This document shows, piece by piece, positions 21,861 through 30,944 of a DNA stretch of 64,000 bases. The stretch is from Flaccisagitta enflata. Its lineage: Eukaryota > Chaetognatha > Sagittoidea > Aphragmophora. The notes beneath the pieces were generated by a model. That model did not search any database. It was not told where the DNA came from and saw only the letters and a list, made by a program, of their open reading frames with translations. The stretch lies in contig OZ231127.1 in NCBI GenBank assembly GCA_965153355.1, forward strand, positions 27,094,001 to 27,158,000, written 5' to 3'. The translations under genes and the position numbers were made by a program. Within the stretch, counting starts at the first letter, position 1, and each line of letters opens with the position of its first letter.

Positions 21861-23080
21861 ACAATAGACAGCGCGGCCACTATTTGGGCTGTCTGCCTTC
21901 AAGACTTTGATTTCTTCGCCTCACCTGAGATTTCATTATTATTTTCATGACTTTGGCTACTTTTTTGATATGCGCTCTAGTGAAGTTTAACTGTGTCTAG
22001 AAGGTCTTAGGTACAAAGCAGCATTGAAGTCAAGATAACATATCATTGATATACATGGAAGAATAAGAACATGAATGATAAGATCATTTTGCTATTCAAC
22101 TAGAAGATTCACCAATTATGAATTTTTGTACTACAAAGATTTAAAACAGAGAATTTTTTGGGTGATAGTGTTAAAACCTCTGAATCTTAAATATTCATTA
22201 TGGCTGAAAACTTCACCATGGAGCTGTGCAAAATTCAGAGCTGTGTACTTTATTAGACTCACTGATGATTGCACTTATCATGTCCATACTATGCAGTGCT
22301 ATTATTAAATACATAGCTATTTTCTTAAGGAGATCTAAAGGAATTAGCTATGTTCATAATAATGACCCATTATCAATATTGCATACTATGAAACTTGATG
22401 TGTAATCTGAAAGGAAATGAGTCGAATTGGTTGTGGTTTTTTACGAGGTTCATTCTGAGAAACTCTGATCTGTCTTTCTCTACTTTGGTTTCGGTTTCAT
22501 GGTTTTTCCCTGGTTGTTTTTTCAAGTCTGTGTCTCCAGGTTGAGAATCGTGAGTTCTGATGAAGTACACTATATCTATTATTTTTCACTGCTTGTTCAT
22601 GGTGAACTTTGATTTATTACATTACATTTCATAGCTTATCAAACTGGTGAATAATGCGATAAATTTTTTTTGGGATAGATTAAAATGCAGTTAACCTTAA
22701 AATTTTATCTATCGCCACGTATCTTCTATGAAAATGGCTTAGATAGAATTTGATAAAAAATTTTTTCTCTTCTGAACTAATTGACTTGATGCTGCTTCAA
22801 ACAGTCATTTTACACAAGTTTAGATATCTTTTTCTTTTTTTAGTCTTTAGTGAAAGGATGTTGTTTGCTTTTTTGTCATAACCAATAAAAGATGTCACAT
22901 CAATGTTGTTTGGATATTTTCAATTATTTGCAATGATTTAGGATTTCATCATGGTAGCGATGCCAGCGAGCAGCCAATGAGCGTGCAATATTTTTGTCTT
23001 AAGACTTTCTACTAGCAGAGTGGCCTCGAGGCTCCGGGGCTGTATGCCAACCATTTGCATGATAACCTTGACAACTTGAT
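21861..23080. other. no gene recognised
   Basis: AT-rich unique-looking sequence. The open frames have no recognisable content. Confidence 0.4.
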
Positions 23081-23084
23081 ATTT

Positions 23085-23215
23085 TAAGTCGCGGACACGC
23101 AACTCTACACCATGCTTTGTCAAAGTAACAGATTTTCTTAAATTGAGCAGTATTACGGCCCCTGCCAAACTGTCCGCGACCGTTTTGCCGTGTATCCGGC
23201 CTTGTTGAGATCCCA
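23085..23215 (-). repeat. family B element (reverse)
   Basis: AGTCGCGGACACGCAACT hairpin (23091-23108; one G-U in the B sense), 'ctacaccatgctttgtc', then 'cggcccctgccaaactg' and 'gtatccggccttgtt'. Confidence 0.65.
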
Positions 23216-23369
23216 TTGTGCATCTAGGATGATAAATTACCCGGAATCTTGACCCCTATCCATAGTTTTAGCCTATTTCTGCAATAATTGATGTAATTCC
23301 AGTCTGAAATAAAACTGCATTTTGCCGTCAAAAGGACATTGATTTCGTCGCTATTGGATTTGTGCTTGT

Positions 23370-24110
23370 GTGTGGGCATTGGTGGGTTGGTGGGTGAGCA
23401 TAGATGGGTTAGTGGGTTGGCAGAGGTGGGTTGATAGGTGGGCAAAGGTGGGTTGATAGGTGGGCAAGGGTGGGTGGGCAACGATGGGTTGGTCAGTGGG
23501 CATATATGGGTTGGTGGGTGGGCATATATGGGTTGGTGGGTGGGCATAGATGGTGTAGGGGGTGGGCATAGATGGTGTAGGGGGTGGGCATATATGGTGT
23601 GGAGGGTGGGCAAAGGTGAGTTTATGGTTGGGTAAAGGTGGGTTGGTGGGTAAATAAAAATGGGTTAGTAAATGGGTGGGTTGATTGGTGGGTGGTCATG
23701 TAGTCAAAGGTGGGTGGGTTGGTTGGAGGGTGGGCAGGTGGTCAAAGGTGGGTGGGTGGGAGGTGGTGGGTCAAGGTGGGTAGGTGGGTGGTGGGTGGTC
23801 AGATGGGTGGGTGGGTGGTGGGCAGGTGGCGGGTGGTCAAGGTCTGGGTGGGTGGGCAGGCAGGTGTTTGGGTGGGTGGGTGGGTAGGTGGTCAGGTGGG
23901 TTGGTGGGCAGGTAGTCAAAGGTGGGTGGGTGGGCAAGTGGTTAAAGGTGGGTGGGTGGGTGGGAAGTTGGTCAAAGGTGGGTGGGTGGGCAGGTGGTCA
24001 AAGGTGGGTGGGTGGGTGGGCAGGTGGTTAAAGGTGGGTGGGTAGGCAGGCAGGTGGTGAAAGGTGGGAGGGTGGGTAGGTGGTCAAAGCTAGATGGGTG
24101 GGTCAGTTCA
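23370..24110. repeat. strand-asymmetric G-rich minisatellite
   Basis: About 740 bp of gggtgggcaaaggtgggttgg-like variants (units ~20-28 bp) with many runs of three or more G separated by 1-4 bases, for example 'ggtgggtgggtgggtaggtgg'. Likely G-quadruplex former on the plus strand. Open frames on both strands are periodic artefacts. Confidence 0.95.
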
Positions 24111-24160
24111 GTTATTTTTGTCCTGCACGCGACTTATAGGTGTTGGCCTTGTTTTTCCCC
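24085..24160 (-). repeat. element end shared with 30945-31000
   Basis: 'cagttcagttatttttgtcc', 'tgcacgcgacttatagg' and 'tgttggccttgttt' are the reverse complement of 30945-31000, the left end of the AACCAGAC-array element. So the G-rich array sits next to the same element end. Confidence 0.6.
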
Positions 24161-24726
24161 TTTTTAGTCTCATTAGAATCGAATTTCCTTCAATCTTTTT
24201 GCATTTTTGTGATTTGACAGTGACAGTTCGGTTTCCTCATGTAAGTTTATACATTTCAGTGCAAAAAATAAACACAAGCATTGACGTAAGCAAAAACAGT
24301 GAAATGATTGGTAATTTTGTCCTCTGGGTAAATTCCTCTTACTTTAATTTCAGTGCGTCATATAGAGTCATGTGCACGCGGCTAGAAATTCAGAAGCAAA
24401 CCAGGTTGCCACTGACAGCTGAAAGAACGGGCTATGGTCAGTGAATTTTGGTTGGCTGAGATAGAGATTAATTTCAAATGGAAGAAAGAAACTTAGGTTA
24501 GTTCTCTTTGAGTTTAGCAAAAGAGGGGAGTGCATGATTTATGCTCTTGGCCTGGGGGGATGAGCAAAAAACATAGCTTTGGCCATTTCCCTCAGTTGAT
24601 AATTTTCAATAGCAGGTTCACTGTCCTTGTTTCTGGTACCAAAAGATCAATCAATGATGGCTGGGATGGAAAAATTCTAAGATCTTCCTGGTATTAATGT
24701 CAGTTTGACAATATTAGAATTGACTC
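24161..24726. other. no gene recognised
   Basis: Unique-looking sequence, nothing coding recognised. Confidence 0.35.
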
Positions 24727-24732
24727 ATTTCT

Positions 24733-25011
24733 AGTTGCATGCTACGCGACTTTACACCCCACTTAGTCTATCAGTCCGTCCATAAGTTGGTTGGTCGGCC
24801 TGTCAGGTCTCAGATCCGTCCAGTAAGGCCTCAAACCTGGTCTCTCAAGCCTCAAAATAGCCCTCTCAGACTTCAAATCATACCTGATGGCCTCAAATTA
24901 GGCCTCTGAGGCCTCAAATAAGGCCTCTAAGGTCTCAAAGTAGCACTCTCAGGCTTCAAATCAGACCTGACGGCCATTTAAGCCATTCAATGGTTTCAAG
25001 CAGGATGAACG
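24733..25011 (-). repeat. family B end followed by degenerate 21-bp units
   Basis: AGTTGCATGCTACGCGACT (24735-24753), gtccgtcc tract, then units like 'aggcctcaaataaggcctct' (24810-24990) leading into the family A end at 25012. Confidence 0.6.
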
Positions 25012-25121
25012 AAAGTCCCTATGTATTCTAAAGGACTTTGTTCCCTTTGGGGCCGCTGCCCTGCTTGCTCTCACACAAATTCACAATCATGCAAAGCAGG
25101 GCAATGGGTATCGCTGACTAC
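25012..25121 (-). repeat. family A motif
   Basis: 'gaaagtccctatgtattcta', 'cctttggggccgctgccctg' and the stem ccctgcttg/gcaaagcaggg, then 'gggtatcgctgac' at 25107-25119. The H1 position here ('ggccccctactggg') does not form the usual hairpin. Confidence 0.7.
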
Positions 25122-25229
25122 ATATGGCCCCCTACTGGGAACTTTTGGGCCCCCTACTACAAGCCTTGAATTAGTTGTACCTTTTCATCAAACCATATTT
25201 CAAATCAAATCAAATGTATTTGATCCCAG

Positions 25230-25540
25230 TCTTTTTAGTTGCGTGCTATGCGACTCTACACCCCTCTATGTCAGTCTGTTGGCAGGTAATGCGCTCCGTG
25301 CTTTGGAAAGGGTCAACACGAGTGTTATATGGTGTGTTGACACTTATGGTATGCCTACGTTACTTGGCTGTGTCTTAAGGTGTGTAATTTGGCGTTACAA
25401 AACGGTGGCATACCAGCCGTTATGTAACGTCTGTTTATTGACTTTACAAAACGGCCTAAGAAACCATCATGGAAGCTACATTTACACTTTGCCACTGCTT
25501 GATTTAACATTTGATTAACTTCAGTTGAGGTTGATTTCCC
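25230..25540. other. family B hairpin end and unknown sequence
   Basis: 25232-25250 is AGTTGCGTGCTATGCGACT followed by 'ctacacccctctatgtcag'. The rest is unrecognised. Confidence 0.4.
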
Positions 25541-25790
25541 TCATCTATACTTTACTGTGTTATCACGCCCTTCTTTAGTAGTGTCAACACGCCCTTTTTT
25601 GCTAGAGTCAACACACCCTTCTTTTATAGTGTCATCACGCCCTTTTTAAGAAGTGTCAACATGCCCTTTTTGCATGATTTCAACACTACCATTTTCATTT
25701 GTGTCAAAAAAGAGTTTCAACACACCCACTTTCAGTAGCGTAAACACGCCCATTCTTTTTTGTGTTGAAATGTCCATCATTAGTCAGAAA
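25541..25790. repeat. degenerate ~28-bp minisatellite
   Basis: About nine units with 'gtgtcaacacgcccttttt' and variants (gtgtcatcacgccc, tttcaacacaccc). Confidence 0.8.
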
Positions 25791-25804
25791 AGCACCCTTT
25801 TGTA

Positions 25805-26032
25805 GAAAAACAAGTGACACTGGGTCACAATATCCTTGCATATGGGTGCACAGGGGCATCTAACCCCCAGCCTCACCCCAACCCCCTCCAACACACTCAC
25901 ACACAAACAATACCAGCTGCAACATGATATCAACGCACTTTTTGCGTTTTCAACATGAGCGTGACAAATCGAGCATGACCAATGGACCAACGGACAAGGC
26001 CTCTTATAGAGTCGCATGTCCGCAACTAAGAA
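25805..26032 (+). repeat. family B element, full length
   Basis: 'caagtgacactgggtcaca', 'gggtgcacaggggcatct', C-rich middle, then 'acggacaaggcctcttatag' and hairpin-like AGTCGCATGTCCGCAACT (26009-26026). Same subfamily as 27677-27897. Confidence 0.65.
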
Positions 26033-26056
26033 ATATATCTCTGTTTTCCCTTTTTC

Positions 26057-26241
26057 ACATCTTCAGTTGTGTGCATGGCAACTCGACATCCCGCTCTGTC
26101 AGTTGGTTGGTAACGCTTTACTATTTTCATTCTTTCTGAGTATTTTTTCACTGCTCCTGCCCAAATGCTCCATGGACCTCAAAAATAGCCCCTACCCACC
26201 CGCACGCAACTTGGGTAGCCATACATCTGGCCTTGCTCTTC
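26057..26241 (-). repeat. family B element (reverse)
   Basis: 'cagttgtgtgcatggcaact', 'cccgctctgtcagttgg', 'ctgctcctgcccaaatgctc', 'cccacccgcacgcaactt', 'tctggccttg'. It is arranged tail to tail with 25805-26032. Confidence 0.65.
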
Positions 26242-26350
26242 TTCCTTGTTTTCGTCTTTGTCTTCTGCTTCTTTTTTTCTTTTTCTTCTTCTTCTTTTTC
26301 TTTTTCTTTTTCTTTTTCTTCTTCTTCTTCTTCTTCTTCTTCTTCTTCTT

Positions 26351-26381
<31 letters not shown>

Positions 26382-26536
26382 ATCGTCTTCTTCTTCTTTC
26401 CTTTTCTTCTTCTTCTTCTTGTTCTTGTTCTTCTTGTTCTTGTTCTTCTTCTTGTTCTTCTTCTTCTTCTTCTTCTTCTTCTTCTTCTTCTTCTTCTTCT
26501 TCTCCTTCTGATTCTTCCTTCTTCTTCGCCTTCTCC
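26242..26536. repeat. (TTC)n microsatellite
   Basis: Long TTC runs with ttg interruptions. Poly-phenylalanine/leucine/serine frames across it are artefacts. Confidence 0.95.
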
Positions 26537-26537
26537 T

Positions 26538-27040
26538 TTTTGGGCAGCGGCCCAGAAGGGGACGATGTCCTATGCTTTCACACGTATGGGGGATTTTCTC
26601 CTTCTCCTTCTCCTCCTCCTTCTTCGTCCCCCCCCCTCAAATCCCAGTCTTGAGGCCCAAATTCCAGTCTCCAGGCCCAAATCCCAGTCTTGAGGCCAAA
26701 ATCCCAGCCTCCAGGCCCAAATCCTAGCCTCAAGGCCCAAATCCTAGCCTGGAGGCCCAGATTTCAGTCTTGAAGCCCAAATATCAGCCTCAACGTCAAA
26801 ATGTCAGCCAAGAGGCCCAGATCCGGCCTTGAGGCCATAATCTCAGCCTCAAGGCTAGGATTTGGGCCTTGAGGCTAGGATTTGGGCCTTGCGGCTGGGA
26901 TTTAGGCCTCAAGATTGAGATTTGGGCCTCAAGACTGGAATTTGGGCCTCGAGACTGGGACTTGAGGGGGGAGGGATGGAGGAAGAGGAGGAGGAGGAGA
27001 AGGAGAAAATCCCCCATATGTGTAGGAAAGTATGACGAAA
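26538..27040. mobile_element. A-bounded foldback with inverted 21-bp minisatellite
   Basis: Left end 'ttttgggcagcggccc' (26538 on) to 'gggggattttctccttctcc'; right end 'aggagaaaatcccccatat' (26995 on). Between them, 26640-26800 has caaatcccagtcttgaggcc units and 26860-26960 has the reverse complement ggcctcaagactgggatttg. The switch is near 26850. The right A end lacks the GGCCGC part. Confidence 0.7.
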
Positions 27041-27440
27041 AAATTTTTTTTCTCCAAAACCCCAATCATTGGTATCAATTGATGCAGAATATCAAGGGCT
27101 TTCGATTGATAGCCCATAATGCATATTTAAACTATTTTTCTAACATATTTCGCGCTATATTGCCTTTGGCGCCATTCTCGCGAGCCTGTCACTTTTTTGA
27201 CATAATATTCTATCCAAATGAAATCCGTCTGGCGATGAAAATTCGACTTGGAACATGCAGGGTATCCGTCCAGAATGAACTTGGCACATCACCAGCCTAA
27301 TACTTCACCACAAAGACTCACTTAAGCTGTATATTACCTCAATAGTGAAAGGGATGACGATCCGATAATCATTCTCAAAACTGCAAAGTGATTGAAGCAA
27401 TATGGCAACGTCAAGGCGTGTGGGAAGGGGCAAGCAGTTG
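27041..27440. other. no gene recognised
   Basis: Unique-looking sequence. A 143-codon frame enters it from the array to the left but has no recognisable domain. Confidence 0.35.
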
Positions 27441-27443
27441 GGT

Positions 27444-27662
<219 letters not shown>

Positions 27663-27676
27663 ACTCTAAAATCAAT

Positions 27677-27897
27677 GGAACAAGTGACGCGGGGTGACAA
27701 TGTCGTTGCGGATGGGTGGGCAGGGGCATCCAACCCCCATCAACACCCCATGCCCCCCCTCACCAACACACATAACCAAAAAACCATCTAAAATACTTGT
27801 TTTTCCATGTTTCAACTCATGCGTTACAGACGGATGGACAACCGACAGACCGATGGATGGACAAAGCCTGTTATTGAGTTGCGTGTCTGCAACTAAA
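27677..27897 (+). repeat. family B element, full length
   Basis: 'aacaagtgacgcggggtg', 'gatgggtgggcaggggcatc', C-rich middle, 'gacggatggacaac', 'caaagcctgttat', AGTTGCGTGTCTGCAACT (27877-27894), then an A run. Confidence 0.75.
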
Positions 27898-27952
27898 AAC
27901 AAATGGACGACTGACAGACAGACGTGCATAGTCGTTATGGAGTCCACAAAAA

Positions 27953-28165
27953 TAAGGCCAGATACACTGCTACCCCAGTTGCGTGCCGGGGTGCGGGTGG
28001 GCAGGGGCTGTTTTTGAGGTCACTTGATCATTTGGGCAGGAGCAGTGAGGCCAAAGACCGCAAAAAAACAAAAAAAGTAAAGTGTGACGGATGGACCGAC
28101 AGATGGATGGACGGACCGATGGACTGACAAAGCGGGGTGTAGAGTCTCGTAGCATGTGACTAAAA
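27953..28165 (+). repeat. family B element, full length
   Basis: 'aaggccagatacactgctac', 'cagttgcgtgccgg', 'gggtgggcaggggctg', 'catttgggcaggagcag', 'aaaagtaaagtgtgacgg', gaccgac tract, 'caaagcggggtgtagagtct'. The terminal hairpin is weaker here (tctcgtagcatgtgact). Confidence 0.75.
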
Positions 28166-28219
28166 AATTGAAAATAATGTAAATGACATTTAATGACTAA
28201 AAATTACGTCAAACAGCAA

Positions 28220-28415
28220 AAAAGTGAGGTATTACGGACTGACAGACCAACAGACAGAGCGGGTCATAGTCGCGTGCACTCAACTAAAAAGGCTAACCAA
28301 GCATTTTGGCAGGAGCAGTAATGCGAAAAACGCCCGTAAACGCCAAAAAAGCAGTGTTACCGACCAACCAACCGACCGACATAGCAGGTTTTAGGTTCGC
28401 GTGCATGCGGCTGAA
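28220..28415 (+). repeat. two truncated family B right halves
   Basis: 'agcgggtcatagtcgcgtgc' (28256 on) and 'ggcaggagcagtaatgcg...gcgtgcatgcggctgaaaa' (28308-28415, in pieces). Confidence 0.6.
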
Positions 28416-28512
28416 AATTTAAAATCAGAGACAATAAAAATTTACAAGCGCAAACAACGTATGTTTACTTCCGTTTTAGGCGCAAGTTCTATGATGCTGT
28501 TTTGGTTAGCAC

Positions 28513-28997
28513 TTTTTGGGTAGCGGCCCCGAAAGGGACGAAGTCCTGTAGAACACAGGGGGACTTTTGTTCTTCCGTCCGTCCGTTTGTTCATTTGTTA
28601 TTCCCCCCAGGCCCTCTTAGGCCTAAAATCTGCCCTCTCGGGCCTGAAATCTGCCCTCTCAGGCCTGATATCTGCCCTCTCAGGCTTGAAATCTGCCCTC
28701 TCAGGCCTTGTATCTGCCCTCTCAGGCCTGAAATTTACCTTCTCAGGCCTGAAACCTGTCCTCTCAGGCCTTAGATCTGCCCTTGCAGATTCAAGGCCAG
28801 AGAGGGCAGATTTTAGGCCTGAGAGGATAGATTTAAGGCCTGAGAGGGCAGATTTCAGGCCTGTGAGGGCCTGGGAGGGATGGACGGACGGACGGACAGA
28901 TGGACGGACAGACGGATGGACAAACGGATGGACGGACGGACAAACAAAAGTCAACCTGTGTTCACAGGACTCTGTCCCCTTTGGAGCCGCTGCCCTG
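28513..28997. mobile_element. A-bounded foldback with inverted 21-bp minisatellite
   Basis: Left A end 'ttttgggtagcggccccg...gtcctgtagaacacag'; right A end 'gtgttcacaggactctgtcc...ggagccgctgccc'. Subterminal cgtccgtccg against gacggacgg. Interior 28612-28785 has aggcctgaaatctgccctctc units and 28787-28870 has the complement gagggcagatttcaggcctg. The turning point is about 28787. Confidence 0.75.
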
Positions 28998-29079
28998 CTT
29001 CCTCTCATTCCAATTTACAATCATGCAAAACAGGGCCATGGGTATCGCTGACCACATATTGCCCTTGGGCGACCTGTTA
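28941..29079 (-). repeat. family A motif, complete
   Basis: All parts are present: hairpin 'gtgttcacaggac', cccctttgg, GCCCTGC...GCAAAACAGGGC stem, gggtatcgctgacc, and H1 as GCCCTTGGGC (29061-29070), followed by gacctgtt. Confidence 0.8.
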
Positions 29080-29364
29080 AGAGATGCTTTGTCTATTCGC
29101 CTTGCCTCGGATGAAATCGGAAAAATAGAAACCAGATTTAGAATCAGCATGGTCGAAACTGTATGTTCTCTTAAAAACAGCGGCGTACAGGTTTTTTTAT
29201 AAGCGTAAAGCATCTTATTTCACAGCAAGTCTCATTTCTGTAAACCTCAGTTATTTTCACTCTCTAGAAAATGACTCACTGACTATAGGGGCCCTCTCTA
29301 TGTAATGCCAAACAAGCAAAATGATTGATTTATCATTCTTTAATCATATTTTCATATTCACTTT
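29080..29364. other. no gene recognised
   Basis: Unique-looking sequence. A phrase near 29110-29190 ('aaccagatttagaatcagc', 'gtcgaaact') recurs in decayed form at 29625-29680, so it may belong to an unclassified repeat. Confidence 0.35.
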
Positions 29365-29508
29365 TTCCGTCCGTCCGTCAATCCATTGGTCTGTTGATCC
29401 GTCCGTCCGTCTGTTGGTCTGTTATGATTGAGTCGAAAAGTGGGAAAACGCGCATTTCCGCCCCTGCCCACCCGTCCGCAACTGGTGGCCATGTATCCGG
29501 CCTTGTTT
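29365..29508 (-). repeat. family B element (reverse)
   Basis: cgtccgtccgtc tract, 'gagtcgaaaagtgggaaaac', 'gcccctgcccacccgtccg', 'caactggtggccatgtatcc', 'ggccttgtt'. Closest to 12722-12884. Confidence 0.7.
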
Positions 29509-29950
29509 TCTCTCCTCATCACTTCACAAACTGCCTACTACTGTGCTAGTGTTTTTTAAGTCTAAACAAAGGAGACTGCGTTTTCCAATGACTATAGCGT
29601 TACTCAGGATAAATTTAAATAAAATCCGAAAGTAGATTTGAAATCAGCGTTGTCGAAACTATCAGTTATGTGACGAACAACAGCGAACAGGCCTTTTTGC
29701 AAGCGTGAAAGCACTTTTTATCGCATATATCTTTACTCAATGAAAATTGAGTTTATTTTCATCGAAAAAAAGAGACATACTTAGTCTTTTGACTGTTCCA
29801 ACGTGATACCAGTTGTGAAAAAGTATCAAATATTCATTTTTCTTAATATTATTGTACTCATTTGGCTTGTTAAAAAAATCAGTCAACTTTTTTCCTCCTT
29901 GGTTCATCCCACAAACTGAACTTCATAAGTTCCTAATATGTGTGAAAGCA
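29509..29950. other. no gene recognised
   Basis: AT-rich unique-looking sequence. Confidence 0.35.
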
Positions 29951-29952
29951 TA

Positions 29953-30036
29953 GGCCCTGCTTCCCCCTCAACTTAACCACAACCTACTTAGGCAGGGCAC
30001 GGGTACCGCTGACCATCTAACGCTTTTGCGACTACT
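29953..30036 (-). repeat. family A motif, H1-core-H2 part
   Basis: gccctgc (29954-29960) pairs with gcagggc (29992-29998), then gggtaccgctgacc, then H1 as CGCTTTTGCG (30021-30030). A TTC-rich stretch separates it from the A end at 30121. Confidence 0.7.
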
Positions 30037-30120
30037 GTATTCCTCTTCTTCTCCTTCTTTCTTCTTCTTGGCCTTCTTCATTGCCTTCTTCTTCACCCTC
30101 TTCTTCCCCTTCTTCTTCTT

Positions 30121-30848
30121 TTTGGGCAGCGGCCCTGGAGGGGTCGATGACCTATGGTTCCACACAGGGCAATTTTTCCGATCTAATGTCAGTGTCCCCC
30201 CCCCGAAGCCCCAAATCAGGCCTCTGAGACCTCAGAGCAGGCCTCTGAGACCTCAAATCAGGCCTCTCAGACCCCAAATCAGGCCTCTCAGACCTCAAAG
30301 CAGGCCTCTCAGACCCTAAATCAGGCCTCTCAGACCACTTAACAGGCCTCATAGGCCCCAACTCAGGCCTCCGGACCTCTTATCAGGCCTCTCAGACCCC
30401 AAAACAGGCCACTCAGACCCCAAAAGGGGTTCTTAGATCCAAAATCAGGCCTCTCTGACCTCTTATCAGGCCTCTTAGGCCCCAACTCAGGCCTCCGAAC
30501 CTCTTTTCAGGCCTTTCAGACCCCAAATCAGGCCTCTCAGACCCCAAAGAAGGCCTCTCAGACCTCTTTTCAGGCTTCTTAGGCCTTACCTCAGGCCTCC
30601 CAGACCTCTTATCAGGCCTCTCAGACCCTATATCAGGCCTCTCACACCCCAGATCAGACCTTATGGACCCCAGATTAGACTTCTCAGACCCAAGATCATG
30701 CCTCCCAAAACAAAATTGCCCTGTGTGGAATCATAGGTCATTGACCCCTCCGGGGCCGCTGCCCCATTACCTCATCACTACAATACTAAATGATATCAAT
30801 GGGGCATCGGGAACCGCTGACCATAATGACGCTTGAGCGGCCTGTTAC
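30121..30848. mobile_element. A-bounded element with 21-bp minisatellite
   Basis: Left A end 'tttgggcagcggccctgg' with GGTCGATGACC hairpin (about 30142-30152) and right A end 'caaaattgccctgtgtgg...cctccggggccgctgccc' are inverted. The interior, 30205-30690, is one-directional aggcctctcagacctcaaat units (~21 bp). Outside the right end come the stem GCCCCATT/AATGGGGC (30769-30806), gggaaccgctgacc and H1 as CGCTTGAGCG (30830-30839). Confidence 0.75.
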
Positions 30849-30944
30849 TCTACTAAGTTGTTGCTCAAACCTAACTGTGTAGTACCGTAAACTCATGGTT
30901 ACTATACGTAGATGAAAACTTTTTGTGGACAAACAAGGCCAACA

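Noticed and set aside
24094-24444. 116-codon plus-strand frame after the G-rich array
   Set aside because: It begins inside the array and element end, and the rest has no recognisable content.
26016-26693. 225-codon poly-Phe/Leu frame
   Set aside because: TTC microsatellite artefact.
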